Shown here in pieces: positions 42,588 to 51,159 of a stretch of DNA of 64,000 nt. The notes under the pieces are model-generated. The model worked only from the letters and a program-made list of their open reading frames with translations, did no database searches and was not told where the DNA came from. Origin of the DNA: Longimicrobiales bacterium (lineage in GTDB: Bacteria > Gemmatimonadota > Gemmatimonadetes > Longimicrobiales > Gaopeijiaceae). The DNA is taken from the NCBI GenBank assembly GCA_951813395.1, contig OX638356.1:3856501-3920500 (forward strand), written 5' to 3'. Position 1 is the stretch's first letter. The number at the start of each line of letters is the position of its first letter. The position numbers were made by a program, and so were the translations under genes.

Positions 42588-43385
42588 GTGAACGATTTCA
42601 CATACCACGCGCCGACATCGTTGGACGACGCGCTCGCGGCTTTGCGGGGCGGCGACGGCGCGAAGCTGATCGCTGGCGGGCACAGCCTGTTGCCGGTCAT
42701 GAAGCTGAACCTGGCGGCGCCGACCGACCTTGTGTCGCTGGCGGGGGTTCCGGGGCTGGGAGACATCACTGACGGCGGGGATTCGGTGACGGTGGGGGCC
42801 ATGTGCACCCACGCGGACGTGGCCGGGTCGGATGTCGTGCGGGCGAGGATTCCCGCGCTGGCGGCGATGGCCGACGGGATCGGCGACGCGCAGGTGAGGA
42901 ACGCGGGGACGATCGGCGGGTCGGTGGCGCACAACGACCCGGCCGCGGACTACCCGGCGGCCTGCGTGGCGCTGGGGGCGACCGTCGTGACCGACCGGCG
43001 CGAAATCCACGCTGACGACTTCTTCCAGGGCATGTTCGCGACCGCGCTGGCCGACGATGAAGTGATCACGGCGGTGCGGTTCCCGGTGGCGGCGCGCGCG
43101 GCCTACGCCAAGTTCGCCAACCCCGCGTCGAAGTACGCGGTGGCGGGGGTGATGGTCGCGGACGGGGCGGCCGGGGTGAGGGTGGCCGTGACGGGCGCGT
43201 CGGGTGACGGCGTGTTCCGGGTGGCCGAGATGGAGGCCGCGCTGGGGGCGTCGTTCAGTGGTGAGGCGGTCGCCGGGATCGCGGTGTCGTCCGACGGGAT
43301 GCTGTCGGACACGGCGGCCGGCGCCGACTACCGGGCGCACCTGGTGACCGTGATGGCGAAGAGGGCCGTGGAGGCCTGCGGATAG
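42588..43385 (+). CDS. FAD-binding medium subunit of a molybdenum hydroxylase (CoxM-like)
   Basis: 265-residue FAD subunit starting at GTG 42588 (preceded by GGGAGACGAGA). The FAD motifs are AGGHSLLPVMKL and TIGGSVAHNDPAADYPA. There is no Fe-S cysteine insertion, unlike the FAD subunit at 27449. It completes a standard cytoplasmic trimer with the two preceding genes, and electrons would go from FAD to an unknown acceptor. The next gene, coxD, follows at once. Confidence 0.93.
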   Translation: MNDFTYHAPTSLDDALAALRGGDGAKLIAGGHSLLPVMKLNLAAPTDLVSLAGVPGLGDITDGGDSVTVGAMCTHADVAGSDVVRARIPALAAMADGIGDAQVRNAGTIGGSVAHNDPAADYPAACVALGATVVTDRREIHADDFFQGMFATALADDEVITAVRFPVAARAAYAKFANPASKYAVAGVMVADGAAGVRVAVTGASGDGVFRVAEMEAALGASFSGEAVAGIAVSSDGMLSDTAAGADYRAHLVTVMAKRAVEACG

Positions 43386-43459
43386 GGACGCTCGGCTCGG
43401 CCAGGCCCAACCCCGCGTCCGTCGAAGACGCGGTCGCGCTGCTGCGCGGCCAGGGCTAC

Positions 43460-44311
43460 GTGGCCGACGTGGGTCTGGGCACGGCGCTGTTCCTGTCGTT
43501 GACGCTGCGGCGACCGCTGCTGCTCGAGGGCGAGGCCGGGGTGGGCAAGACCGAGGTCGCGAAGGCGCTGTCCGCGGGGCTGAACCGCGCGCTCATCCGG
43601 CTGCAGTGCTACGAGGGGCTCGACCTCGCATCCGCCGCGTACGAGTGGAACTACGCGAAGCAGATGATCCATATCCGGGCGGCGGAGGGGGGTGAGGGGG
43701 CAGCGGATGGCCGGGAATCCTCCACCGCCGACCTCGCCCGCGACGTCTTTTCCGAGGACTTCCTCATCCGTCGCCCCCTGCTCTCCGCCCTGGATCCCGC
43801 AGACGGTGTCGCCCCGGTGCTCCTGATCGACGAACTCGACCGCACGGACGAGCCCTTCGAGGCCTACCTGCTTGAGGTCCTGTCCGACTTCCAGATCACG
43901 ATCCCCGAGTTGGGAACAGTGACCGCTGCCGAGCCGCCCCACGTCATCATCACCTCGAACCGGACGCGCGAGATCCACGACGCTTTGAAGCGCCGCTGCA
44001 TCTATCACTGGATCGACTATCCCAACGCAGCGCGCGAGCTGGAGATCCTGGCCTCACGGGTTCCCGACGCCCCCGAGCAACTGAGCGTTCAGGTCGTTGC
44101 ATTCGTGCAGAAGGTGCGCGAGCTGGAGCTGTTCAAGAGGCCCGGCGTGGCCGAAACGCTCGACTGGACGCGGGCGCTGATGGCGCTGGATCGCCACACC
44201 CTGGACCGGGAGACGGCCCACCGAACGCTGGGCGTCCTTCTCAAATACCAGGACGACCTGGAGCGGATGGCCGAGGGTGGGGTGGACGAGGTGATGGGGG
44301 CGGCAGGGTGA
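43460..44311 (+). CDS. coxD: MoxR-type AAA+ ATPase CoxD
   Basis: AAA+ chaperone of the MoxR family that, with CoxE, helps mature molybdenum hydroxylases by sulfuration of the Mo site. Walker A is GEAGVGKTE, Walker B is VLLIDELDR, and the sensor is VIITSNRTREIHD. The GTG at 43460 is the first standard start, but the coding-like sequence NPASVEDAVALLRGQGY before it is also typical of the family, so the real start probably lies nearer 43385 and may be CTG. It normally pairs with coxE, which here lies 9.9 kb away. Confidence 0.9.
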   Translation: MADVGLGTALFLSLTLRRPLLLEGEAGVGKTEVAKALSAGLNRALIRLQCYEGLDLASAAYEWNYAKQMIHIRAAEGGEGAADGRESSTADLARDVFSEDFLIRRPLLSALDPADGVAPVLLIDELDRTDEPFEAYLLEVLSDFQITIPELGTVTAAEPPHVIITSNRTREIHDALKRRCIYHWIDYPNAARELEILASRVPDAPEQLSVQVVAFVQKVRELELFKRPGVAETLDWTRALMALDRHTLDRETAHRTLGVLLKYQDDLERMAEGGVDEVMGAAG

Positions 44312-44340
44312 GGAAGGGCTACCGATCAGGGGGGTGACAA

Positions 44341-44906
44341 ATGCCAAACGGAGGTTCGGACTGCTGCGGGACGCGCTGGTTCAACCGGGCGAACAGAGGC
44401 GAGATGGGTAGCAGCAATCATGACCATTCAGTACCCAGCCACTGCGAGATCAGGGACCTCGCTATCAAAACCCCTTCTATACCTACTGCGCGAAACATCC
44501 CTACCGACTGCAACGGCGGGTTCCAGTGCCCCTCGGCCCGGCCTACGTCCATGTCGAGTCGTTCGAGGAGCGCGACGGAGGGATAGAGGTCTGGTCGGAG
44601 CGCAAGCCTTGGAAGGACGCACCCCACAACGAGGAGATCCGCGGCCAGCTGCTCGGTTTGCTCGAAGACCCCGGTGAGCTCTCCGACAACTACCCGTTCT
44701 ATGGCGATAGCATGTTGAGCGTCGTGGTAGACGAAACCCAGAGACTCCGAGAAAAGCGTGCGATCCCCATCCTGGAGCGCATCGCGCAGGCACTCCGGAG
44801 TGAAGGTGAAGCCTGGGACGGCGTCCACAGCGCGATCGAGAGGATTCAGAGGGCGGTCAGGGAATCAGATGATAATCAATTGAGGCCAGAGGCGAGGCCA
44901 GGGTAG
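44341..44906 (+). pseudogene. Cys-rich hypothetical protein with a frameshift
   Basis: Begins MPNGGSDCCGTRWFNRANRG and continues to SHCEIRDLAI. At about 44466, in the run ATCAAAACCCC, one base seems missing; restoring it gives the continuation NPFYTYCAKHPYRLQRRVPV, then PLGPAYVHVESFEERDGG, to TGA at 44906. The paired Cys-Cys near the start, a middle Cys, YC and His suggest a zinc knuckle. I recall the N-terminal style from a group of uncharacterised bacterial proteins but cannot name a family. The second part alone could be translated from GTG 44526 (126 residues). Confidence 0.6.
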
Positions 44907-45034
44907 AGACCGAATGTGAGGCCAGAGACAACGGAGGTGCTGCGACCGCTTTGAGAGCTTGGAGACACCCGCCGCCCTCGCTATTTTCCCCCGACTGCGG
45001 AAAGGCCAGAGGTAGAGGCCAGAGAAGAGGAGAG

Positions 45035-46225
45035 ATGAGCCCACTGGACCATCGAGACCTGGACCGACTCCGAATCGACCTTGAATCGGACCGGGTAGAA
45101 CGCAAGGCGTCAGCCGCCGATGCCAACAAGCTTCGGCGAAACATCTGCGCGTTCGCCAACGATCTCCCTGGCCATGGCCTGCCCGGTGTCGTCTTCATTG
45201 GAGTCGAGGACGACGGTGGCTGCGCCCGCATCACCATCGACGACCAACTCCTGACGAAGCTCGCTGCGATGAAGGACGACGGGAACATCATGCCCATGCC
45301 ATCGCTCGTCGTCCAAAAGCACATCTTCGCGGGGTGCGAAGTCGCCGCGATTGTCGTCGAGCCTTCACGGAGTCCACCGGTTCGCTATCGAGGACGGGTC
45401 TGGGTTCGCGTCGGTCCGACGGTAAGGCAAGCGACCGCCGAAGAAGAGCAGCGTCTGAGCGAGCGGCGGCGCGCAGGTGAGCGCCCTTTCGATCAGCGAC
45501 CGGCTCAGGGGGCCACCGCGAAAGACCTCAGCCTCAAGTACTTCGAAGCCCACTACCTGCCACAGGCAATGGCGCAAGATGTGCTGGCGGACAACCGGCG
45601 ATCTCCGGATCAGCAACTCCGATCGCTGCGTCTGCTCGTGGATGACGTGCCGACCTGGGGGGCGCTTCTGGGTCTCGGACGCGACCCGCAGAGCTGGATT
45701 CCCGGAGCCTATGTGCAGTTTCTCCGTATCGACGGCACGGAGATCACGGATCCGATCCGCAGCCAGAGGGTGCTGACCGGGAGGATCGAGGATGAGTTGC
45801 GACAACTGGACGAACTCCTGAAGCTGAACATCTCGGTCCGCACCGAGGTCGCGACCGTATTCCGCGAGCGACGTTCGCCCGACTATCCGGTTGCGGCACT
45901 CCAGCAGCTCGCGCGAAACGCGGTGATGCATCGCAGCTACGAGGGTACGAATGCGCCAGTCCAGGTCTACTGGTATTCCGACCGAGTCGAGGTTCGCAGC
46001 CCCGGTGGGCTCTACGGGCGGGTCACTCCGGACAACTTCGGGAGCGGAGCCGTCGACCACCGGAATCCGCTCGTCGCTGAGATCATGCACCACTTGGGCT
46101 TCGCTCAGCGTTTCGGTCTCGGAATACCGCTGGCGCGGAGGGAACTGCGCCAGAACGGGAATCCGGAACCGGAGTTTGACTTTGGACCCACACACGTCGT
46201 CGTCACAGTAGGGGCCGCCCCATGA
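45035..46225 (+). CDS. Schlafen-type AlbA_2 domain/ATP-binding protein
   Basis: 396-residue protein from the ATG at 45035, preceded by GAGGAG. The N-terminus is an AlbA_2 (Schlafen) domain: DRVERKASAADANKLRRNI, then FANDLPGHGLPGVVFIGVED. The C-terminus is a HATPase_c_4-like domain as in RecG-related regulators: LARNAVMHRSYEGTNAPVQV, EVRSPGGLYG and FGLGIPLARRELRQNG. Such proteins are often found in defence or regulatory cassettes and may bind RNA or DNA. Its stop overlaps the ATG of the ParA-like gene (ATGA), so it is the first member of a tight operon. Confidence 0.9.
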   Translation: MSPLDHRDLDRLRIDLESDRVERKASAADANKLRRNICAFANDLPGHGLPGVVFIGVEDDGGCARITIDDQLLTKLAAMKDDGNIMPMPSLVVQKHIFAGCEVAAIVVEPSRSPPVRYRGRVWVRVGPTVRQATAEEEQRLSERRRAGERPFDQRPAQGATAKDLSLKYFEAHYLPQAMAQDVLADNRRSPDQQLRSLRLLVDDVPTWGALLGLGRDPQSWIPGAYVQFLRIDGTEITDPIRSQRVLTGRIEDELRQLDELLKLNISVRTEVATVFRERRSPDYPVAALQQLARNAVMHRSYEGTNAPVQVYWYSDRVEVRSPGGLYGRVTPDNFGSGAVDHRNPLVAEIMHHLGFAQRFGLGIPLARRELRQNGNPEPEFDFGPTHVVVTVGAAP

Positions 46226-47205
46226 AGACCATCGCCTTCTTCAACAACAAGGGCGGCGTCGGAAAGACCTCCCTCGTCTACCATCTGGCCTGGATGTACG
46301 CCCGTCTCGGCGTGAACGTGCTGGCCGCCGATCTCGATCCACAGGCGAACCTGACCAGCATGTTCCTGAATGATGAGGAGCTTGAGCCGCTCTGGCCGGA
46401 AAACGGGGAACGCCGGACCGTGTACGGCGCCCTCCGACCCCTGCTGGAAGGAACCGGCGACGTGGCCGCCCCTCGGGTGGTGGAGCCTGAGCCCGGTCTC
46501 GGACTCGTAGTCGGAGATCTTCTTCTGGCGATCGCCGAGGACGAGCTGTCGAGCCAGTGGCCCGCCTGTCTGGACCGCAAACCACGAGCGTTTCGCGTTC
46601 TGTCAGCCCTCGCACGCATTCTCCGGCAAGGCGCCTCGCAAATCGACGCTCAAGTGATTCTGGTAGACGTCGGACCCAACCTGGGAGCGTTCAACCGTGC
46701 TGCTCTCGTCACTGCCGACTCGGTGGTCGTGCCCCTGGCCCCAGATCTCTACTCGCTACAGGGTCTCCGCAATCTGGGGCCGACTCTCCGGCGGTGGCAG
46801 GAAGAGTGGAAGGAGCGCCGGGAGCGCAATCCGGTAGGGGACATCGAGGTGCCGGAGGGTGCCATGCGGCCTATCGGCTACATCGTCATGCAGCACGCGG
46901 TTCGTCTGGACCGACCGGTCAAGGCCTACCGACGGTGGATGGAACGGATTCCTGCCGTGTACGGCAAGGCGGTAGCTGGTGAGAGCACACCTCAGGCGAC
47001 AATCACAGATCACGATCCGAATTGCCTCGCGACGCTCAAGCACTACCGCAGCCTCATGCCACTCGCGCAGGAAGCCCGGAAACCCATGTTCGCGCTCAAG
47101 GCGGCCGATGGTGCAATCGGGGGGCATGCGGCAGCCGTGCAGGGGTGTTATCGCGATTTCCTGGCTTTGGCCAAGACGATCTCGAAGCGCGTCGAGAACA
47201 TATAG
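46222..47205 (+). CDS. ParA/Soj-family ATPase
   Basis: 327-residue P-loop ATPase of the ParA/MinD class. The deviant Walker A is NNKGGVGKTSLVYHLAW, the switch I-like motif is DLDPQANLTSMFL, and Walker B lies in VILVDVGPNLGAF. Such enzymes form ATP-dependent dimers on DNA or membranes. No ParB or centromere-like repeat is near, and its position between an AlbA_2 protein and a nuclease-like gene indicates a role in an accessory cassette rather than in chromosome or plasmid partition. It overlaps the upstream gene by 4 bases. Confidence 0.92.
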   Translation: MKTIAFFNNKGGVGKTSLVYHLAWMYARLGVNVLAADLDPQANLTSMFLNDEELEPLWPENGERRTVYGALRPLLEGTGDVAAPRVVEPEPGLGLVVGDLLLAIAEDELSSQWPACLDRKPRAFRVLSALARILRQGASQIDAQVILVDVGPNLGAFNRAALVTADSVVVPLAPDLYSLQGLRNLGPTLRRWQEEWKERRERNPVGDIEVPEGAMRPIGYIVMQHAVRLDRPVKAYRRWMERIPAVYGKAVAGESTPQATITDHDPNCLATLKHYRSLMPLAQEARKPMFALKAADGAIGGHAAAVQGCYRDFLALAKTISKRVENI

Positions 47206-47247
47206 CCCCATGAAGTGCGACATCGGTTCTCTGGTGACTAAGGTCGT

Positions 47248-48252
47248 ATGCACAGCGGGAATCCTATGAACGTTTCATTCCGTCCGACTGGTCCGGCGCC
47301 AGAGCCGCCTCTGCCGCGTGGAACCTTCACCCCTGAGAGGATGGCCGATCTGGCCAGCGGTCTCGAAAAGACGATAGCGACGATCAAACGATGGGGAATT
47401 GCTGTGGCAGGCGAAAGTCGGTTGCCAAAGACTGCCAAACTCCTGCGAAATGTCGCCTCCACACGGTCGTTTCCCAAGTCGCAAGCAGAGCTAGAGAGGA
47501 TTGCGCATGCTGCTTCTGATGCTCAGGAGCTCATTCTCGTCAGAGGTATGCTACCGCCGGAGCCGTTGGACTCCACTGTCGAGGTCCTGCGCCGAGCTAC
47601 CGGCGGAACATTAGGAGTGACCCGGCACGAGGCCTATCAGGCTCAGAGCGAACTCTGGGTCGGTGCGGCTCTGTCCTGCACCGGTGTACGGCTTGGTGTT
47701 TTGACCAGACCAGAGGGGCCAAGTCCCGATTACGTTGTATGGAATGGCACAATGGAGTATGCCATTGAAGTCAAGAGGATAGCTGGCAATAGCAGCGTAA
47801 GGAGACGTGTTTCGGACGCCGCCAGTCAGACTCGAAACAGTCGATATCACGGTGGGGCCCTTTATGTGGACCTCACTGACTGGCTCCCTTCTGACGTGAC
47901 GCTTCGCTTTGCGTCGGGGCCACCAGATCTGGAAACTCCGCAGGTGCCAATCGCGAGACGAATCGACCAGCTCCGTAAGGAGATCTTCGATGACCAAACG
48001 AGCCGGATTCGGCAGCGACGAGTGAATCTATTTGCCGTGACCGCGTTCGCTCGATTCATCCACTGGGATCTCACGGATCTGTCACAACTTCACTTGAGCC
48101 GGTACATCGCCCCATTGTGGTTCTGGGATTCTGTCAGGGACAGGTATCACCGGGCGCGTTGGCTTGCAGAGCTTCTCCACAGCGGTGCCAGTAATATCGG
48201 CTTGCATGACCCAGGTGCTCATGAGATCAGGTTCCAGAGCGACGGTAGCTAA
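47248..48252 (+). CDS. PD-(D/E)XK-like nuclease candidate
   Basis: 334-residue protein of no named family. The middle shows a possible PD-(D/E)XK nuclease core: Glu135 in SELWVGAAL, Asp161 in PSPDYVVW and the Glu174-x-Lys176 of YAIEVKRIAG, spaced as expected for a restriction-like fold. The N-terminus is helical and basic. ATG 47248 is used; an ATG at 47266 is also possible. It follows the ParA gene by 42 bp. The fourth gene, an N6-adenine methylase start, begins 3 bp after its stop, so the two were probably a modification and cleavage pair. The nuclease assignment is by eye. Confidence 0.6.
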   Translation: MHSGNPMNVSFRPTGPAPEPPLPRGTFTPERMADLASGLEKTIATIKRWGIAVAGESRLPKTAKLLRNVASTRSFPKSQAELERIAHAASDAQELILVRGMLPPEPLDSTVEVLRRATGGTLGVTRHEAYQAQSELWVGAALSCTGVRLGVLTRPEGPSPDYVVWNGTMEYAIEVKRIAGNSSVRRRVSDAASQTRNSRYHGGALYVDLTDWLPSDVTLRFASGPPDLETPQVPIARRIDQLRKEIFDDQTSRIRQRRVNLFAVTAFARFIHWDLTDLSQLHLSRYIAPLWFWDSVRDRYHRARWLAELLHSGASNIGLHDPGAHEIRFQSDGS

Positions 48253-48255
48253 CCC

Positions 48256-48324
48256 ATGCCCCAGCTAGAACATATCGAAGCCATCGAGCGCCGCCTCTGG
48301 AGCGCAGCCGACACCCTGCGAGCT
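48256..48324 (+). pseudogene. HsdM/N6-adenine methylase N-terminus, truncated
   Basis: ATG 48256 starts MPQLEHIEAIERRLWSAADT followed by LRA, the standard N-terminal helix of type I restriction-modification N6-adenine methylases (where LRANSNYAS normally follows). The similarity stops after 23 codons at 48324, next to an 82-bp inverted-repeat element and other insertions. No other part of the methylase is found in the window. It is placed 3 nt after the nuclease-like gene, as the fourth gene of the operon. Confidence 0.8.
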
Positions 48325-48342
48325 GTACCGGTTCCGATGGAG

Positions 48343-48424
48343 TGGACGCCCCCTCCCGGCGGCATCGCGATGTGCCAAGATGGTGCTGAGCGATTGTCGA
48401 CCATCTGAGGGAGGAGGCCATCCA
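48343..48424 (+). mobile_element. 82-bp inverted-repeat element (MITE-like), copy 1
   Basis: A short nonautonomous element. Its ends are inverted repeats: TGGACGCCCCCTCCC at the left, and at the right the reverse complement of TGGATGGCCTCCTCCC, which is the same sequence with one extra base and two substitutions. The interior is GC-rich and has no coding potential. A second copy in the opposite orientation lies at 51261-51342. It sits 18 bp after the point where the methylase gene is broken. Confidence 0.75.
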
Positions 48425-48525
48425 CATGGGAGAGCCTAGGAGGCTGCGCCGCAGAACACCGCGGCGGCTATCATTAGAGGTATCGAGGGCATAGCGAAAG
48501 GTTTGCGGCCAGCCGAGGGGGGTCA

Positions 48526-49841
48526 ATGGGAACGACGTTCCGACCGTACCAGCCGGACCAGATTCTGATGCTGCCACCGGATCTTCGGGAGTGGGTGCCG
48601 GAGGGGCATCTGGCGCACCACGTGAGCGACCTGGTGGACGCGGCGGATCTGAGTGCGTTCTACGCGCCGTACGAAGGGGACGGGCGTCGCAACGCGCCGT
48701 ACGATCCGCGGATGATGGTCAAGGTGCTGATCTACGCGTATGCGACGGGGACGTTTTCGTCGCGGAAGATGGCGAAGAGGCTGGAGGAGGATGTGGCGTT
48801 TCGGATGCTGGCTGCGGGGAACTTTCCGAAGCACCGGACGCTGTGCGAGTTCCGCAAGCGGCATCTTGAAGACTTCCGGGCGGTGTTCGTCCAGGTGGTG
48901 GTGCTCGCGCGGGCCTCGGGCCTGGTGGGGCTGGGCAGGGTATCGGTGGACGGGACGAAGGTTCGGGCGAACGCGAGCAAGCGCAAGGCGATGAGCTACG
49001 GCCGGATGGCGAAGGAGGAGTTGCGGCTGAAGGCGGAGATCGAGGCGCTGGTGGGGCGAGCCGAGGCGGTGGACGAAGCGGAGGACGAGCGGTTCGGCGA
49101 GGAGGCTCGCGGAGACGAGTTGCCGGACGAACTCAAGCGGCGCGAGGACCGGCTGGCGGCGATCCGGGAGGCGAAGGCGCGCCTGAGCAGAGAGCGGCGG
49201 ACGATGCGCGGGGCCGCAAGCCGGGGCAGAAGCGCAACCCGAAGGGTGGCAGTCCCTACAAGCGGGAGTACGGGGAGCCGGACGAGCGGGCGCAGAGCAA
49301 CTTCACGGATCCGGAGAGCCGGATCATGAAGACTTCTTCGGAGGGGTTCCAGCAGAGCTACAACGCGCAGACGGCGGTGGAGGGGGAGAACCAGTTGGTG
49401 GTGGGCGCCGGGGTGACGAACAACGCGAGCGACCAGGGCCAGCTGATTCCGATGATCGATGGGGCGGAGGTGGTGTGCGGCGGGACGCCCGGCCAAGTGC
49501 TGGCGGACGCGGGATACGGCAACGAGCAGGACCTCCGGGAACTGGAGAAGCGGGGCGTTGACGGGTACGTGGCGCTGGGCCGGGAGGGCAAGGCGCCCGC
49601 CAGGATCGATCCGGAGAAGCATCCCGCAAGGGCGCGCATGGCCGACAAGCTGGCGACGGATGAGGGCCGAAGACGCTACGGGCGTCGCAAGTGGCAGGCG
49701 GAGGCGCCCATCGGATGGATCAAGGAGGCGATGGGCTTTCGGCGATTCAGCTTCCGGGGCCTCGAGAAGGTCCAGGCCGAGTGGACTCTCGTGTGTCTGG
49801 CGCTCAATGTGAAGCGGCTGCACACCCTTCAGGCAGCATGA
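48526..49841 (+). pseudogene. IS1182 family transposase, frameshifted
   Basis: DDE transposase of the IS1182 group. The first part runs from ATG 48526 (TTFRPYQPDQILMLPPDLRE), through the N-terminal DUF772-like domain (NAPYDPRMMVKVLIYAYATG) and VSVDGTKVRANASK with the first Asp. At about 49195 one base is missing within GAGCGGCGGACG, and coding continues one frame over as RGRKPGQKRNPKGGSPYKRE, LADAGYGNEQDL (second Asp) and GWIKEAMGFRRFSFRG (Glu region) to TGA 49841. A single-base correction would restore one full-length protein. Confidence 0.88.
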
Positions 49842-49936
49842 GACCGTGATCGTTCACCACCGACGCCGGCCCCGGCGCTCTCGAAGACCCTCGCCACCCC
49901 AATTCGCCGCCCACGGCCCCCCTCAGCCCCTCAGCA

Positions 49937-51045
49937 GTGCGGATCCCCACCCCCTCGCTCCTCGAAGCAGTCTGCCCGCCGCCGATCCTCACGCCTCTCT
50001 GTCACATCCACTGCGCTTCTGCGGCGCACGCTCCTAGCATCATCGGGATCGATCTGGCAAAGCGGAGCTTTCAGGTGCACGGGGCGAGGGCGGACGGGTC
50101 GGTGGCGTACCGCAGGAAGCTGAGCCGCGGGAAGCTGCTGAGCTTTCTCGCCTCGCAGCCGAAGTGTACGGTGGCGATGGAGGCGTGCGCCGGCGCCCAC
50201 TACTGGGGCCGGCAGATCGCCTCGCTCGGCCACGAGGTGAGGCTGGTCCCCCCGATCTACGTGAAGCCCTTCGTCAAGCGCTGCAAGAACGACGCGGCTG
50301 ACGCGGAGGCGATCACGGAAGCGGCGCAGCGACCGACCATGCATTTCGTGGCGTCAAGACCGAGGCGCAGCAGGCGCAGGGGATGCTCTTTCGCACGCGC
50401 GACCTGCTGGTGCGCCAGCGCACGCAGACGATCAATGCGCTTCGGGGTCACCTGGCCGAGTACGGCGTGGTCGCTCCGCAAGGCAGGGCCCGGATCCGGC
50501 AGCTGGTCGGGGAGCTCGAGGCCGGGGACTGTGGTCTGCCGGGGGCGGTCGTCGAGTTGGGCTGGTTGCTGCTCCGGCAGATCGACGAGCTCGACGAGAA
50601 GATCGACGGACTCGACCGGAAGATCCGGACGAGCGCGGGGGAGCACGAAGAGACGGCGCGGCTGATGACGATCCCGGGGATCGGGCCCATCACCGCGCTG
50701 GCGCTCGAAGCGTTCGCGCCGCCGATGGAGAGCTTCCGGCGCGGCCGCGACTTCTCGGCCTGGCTCGGTCTGGTGCCGCGGCAACACACGACCGGGGGAA
50801 AGCCGAGACTGGGCAGGATATCGAAGATGGGCCAGCGGGATCTCAGACGGCTCCTGATCACAGGAGCCATGGCGGTCGTCCGGCACGCGAGCCGACACGA
50901 CGAGATCAAGGATCCGTGGCTGGCCGGGATGTTGGAACGCAAGCCGAAGAAGGTGGTCGCGGTGGCCCTCGCCAACCGGAGGGCGCGGAGGGTCTGGGCG
51001 CTGGCCACAAGGAAGGAGACCTACCGGGTTCGCGCTGCCGCCTGA
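49937..51045 (+). pseudogene. IS110 family (IS1111 group) transposase, frameshifted
   Basis: DEDD transposase resembling IS1111: IIGIDLAKRSFQVHGARADG, CTVAMEACAGAHYWGRQIAS and KNDAADAEAITEAAQRPTM. Similarity starts at about 50035; the GTG at 49937 is only the upstream limit of the frame. At about 50351 a base is missing (GTGGC then GTCAAGACC), and coding resumes as TEAQQAQGMLFRTRDLLVRQ with the C-terminal domain MTIPGIGPITALALEAF and DFSAWLGLVPRQHTTGG, whose Ser is catalytic. Ends at TGA 51045. In this group the bridge RNA is expected downstream of the gene. The 49842-49936 stretch holds nothing recognised. Confidence 0.85.
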
Positions 51046-51159
51046 GCGGCCAAAGAAAGGAGAGGAGCTGCCGGGACAAATGGGCAGTAGGACGCAGGAA
51101 CGGGTAAGGGGAAACGGTCGATAAGACGGGGTCGGAAAAACCAGATAGCGCTACAGGGC

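Noticed and set aside
40622-42934. A 770-codon minus-strand frame
   Set aside because: Antisense to the CoxL-like and FAD-subunit genes; composition is that of a shadow frame and no motif is present.
39738-44311. Carbon monoxide dehydrogenase operon
   Set aside because: The large subunit has RGAGR in place of the AYxCSFR loop that carries the Cu-binding Cys, so only a general molybdenum hydroxylase is claimed.
46222-47205. Plasmid partition locus
   Set aside because: A ParA-type ATPase is present, but no ParB gene, iterons, replication gene or centromere-like repeats are nearby.
48526-49841. Programmed ribosomal frameshifting in the IS1182 and IS110 genes
   Set aside because: These families normally use a single frame, and no slippery heptamer with a structure is evident at the breaks. 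Plain deletions are simpler.
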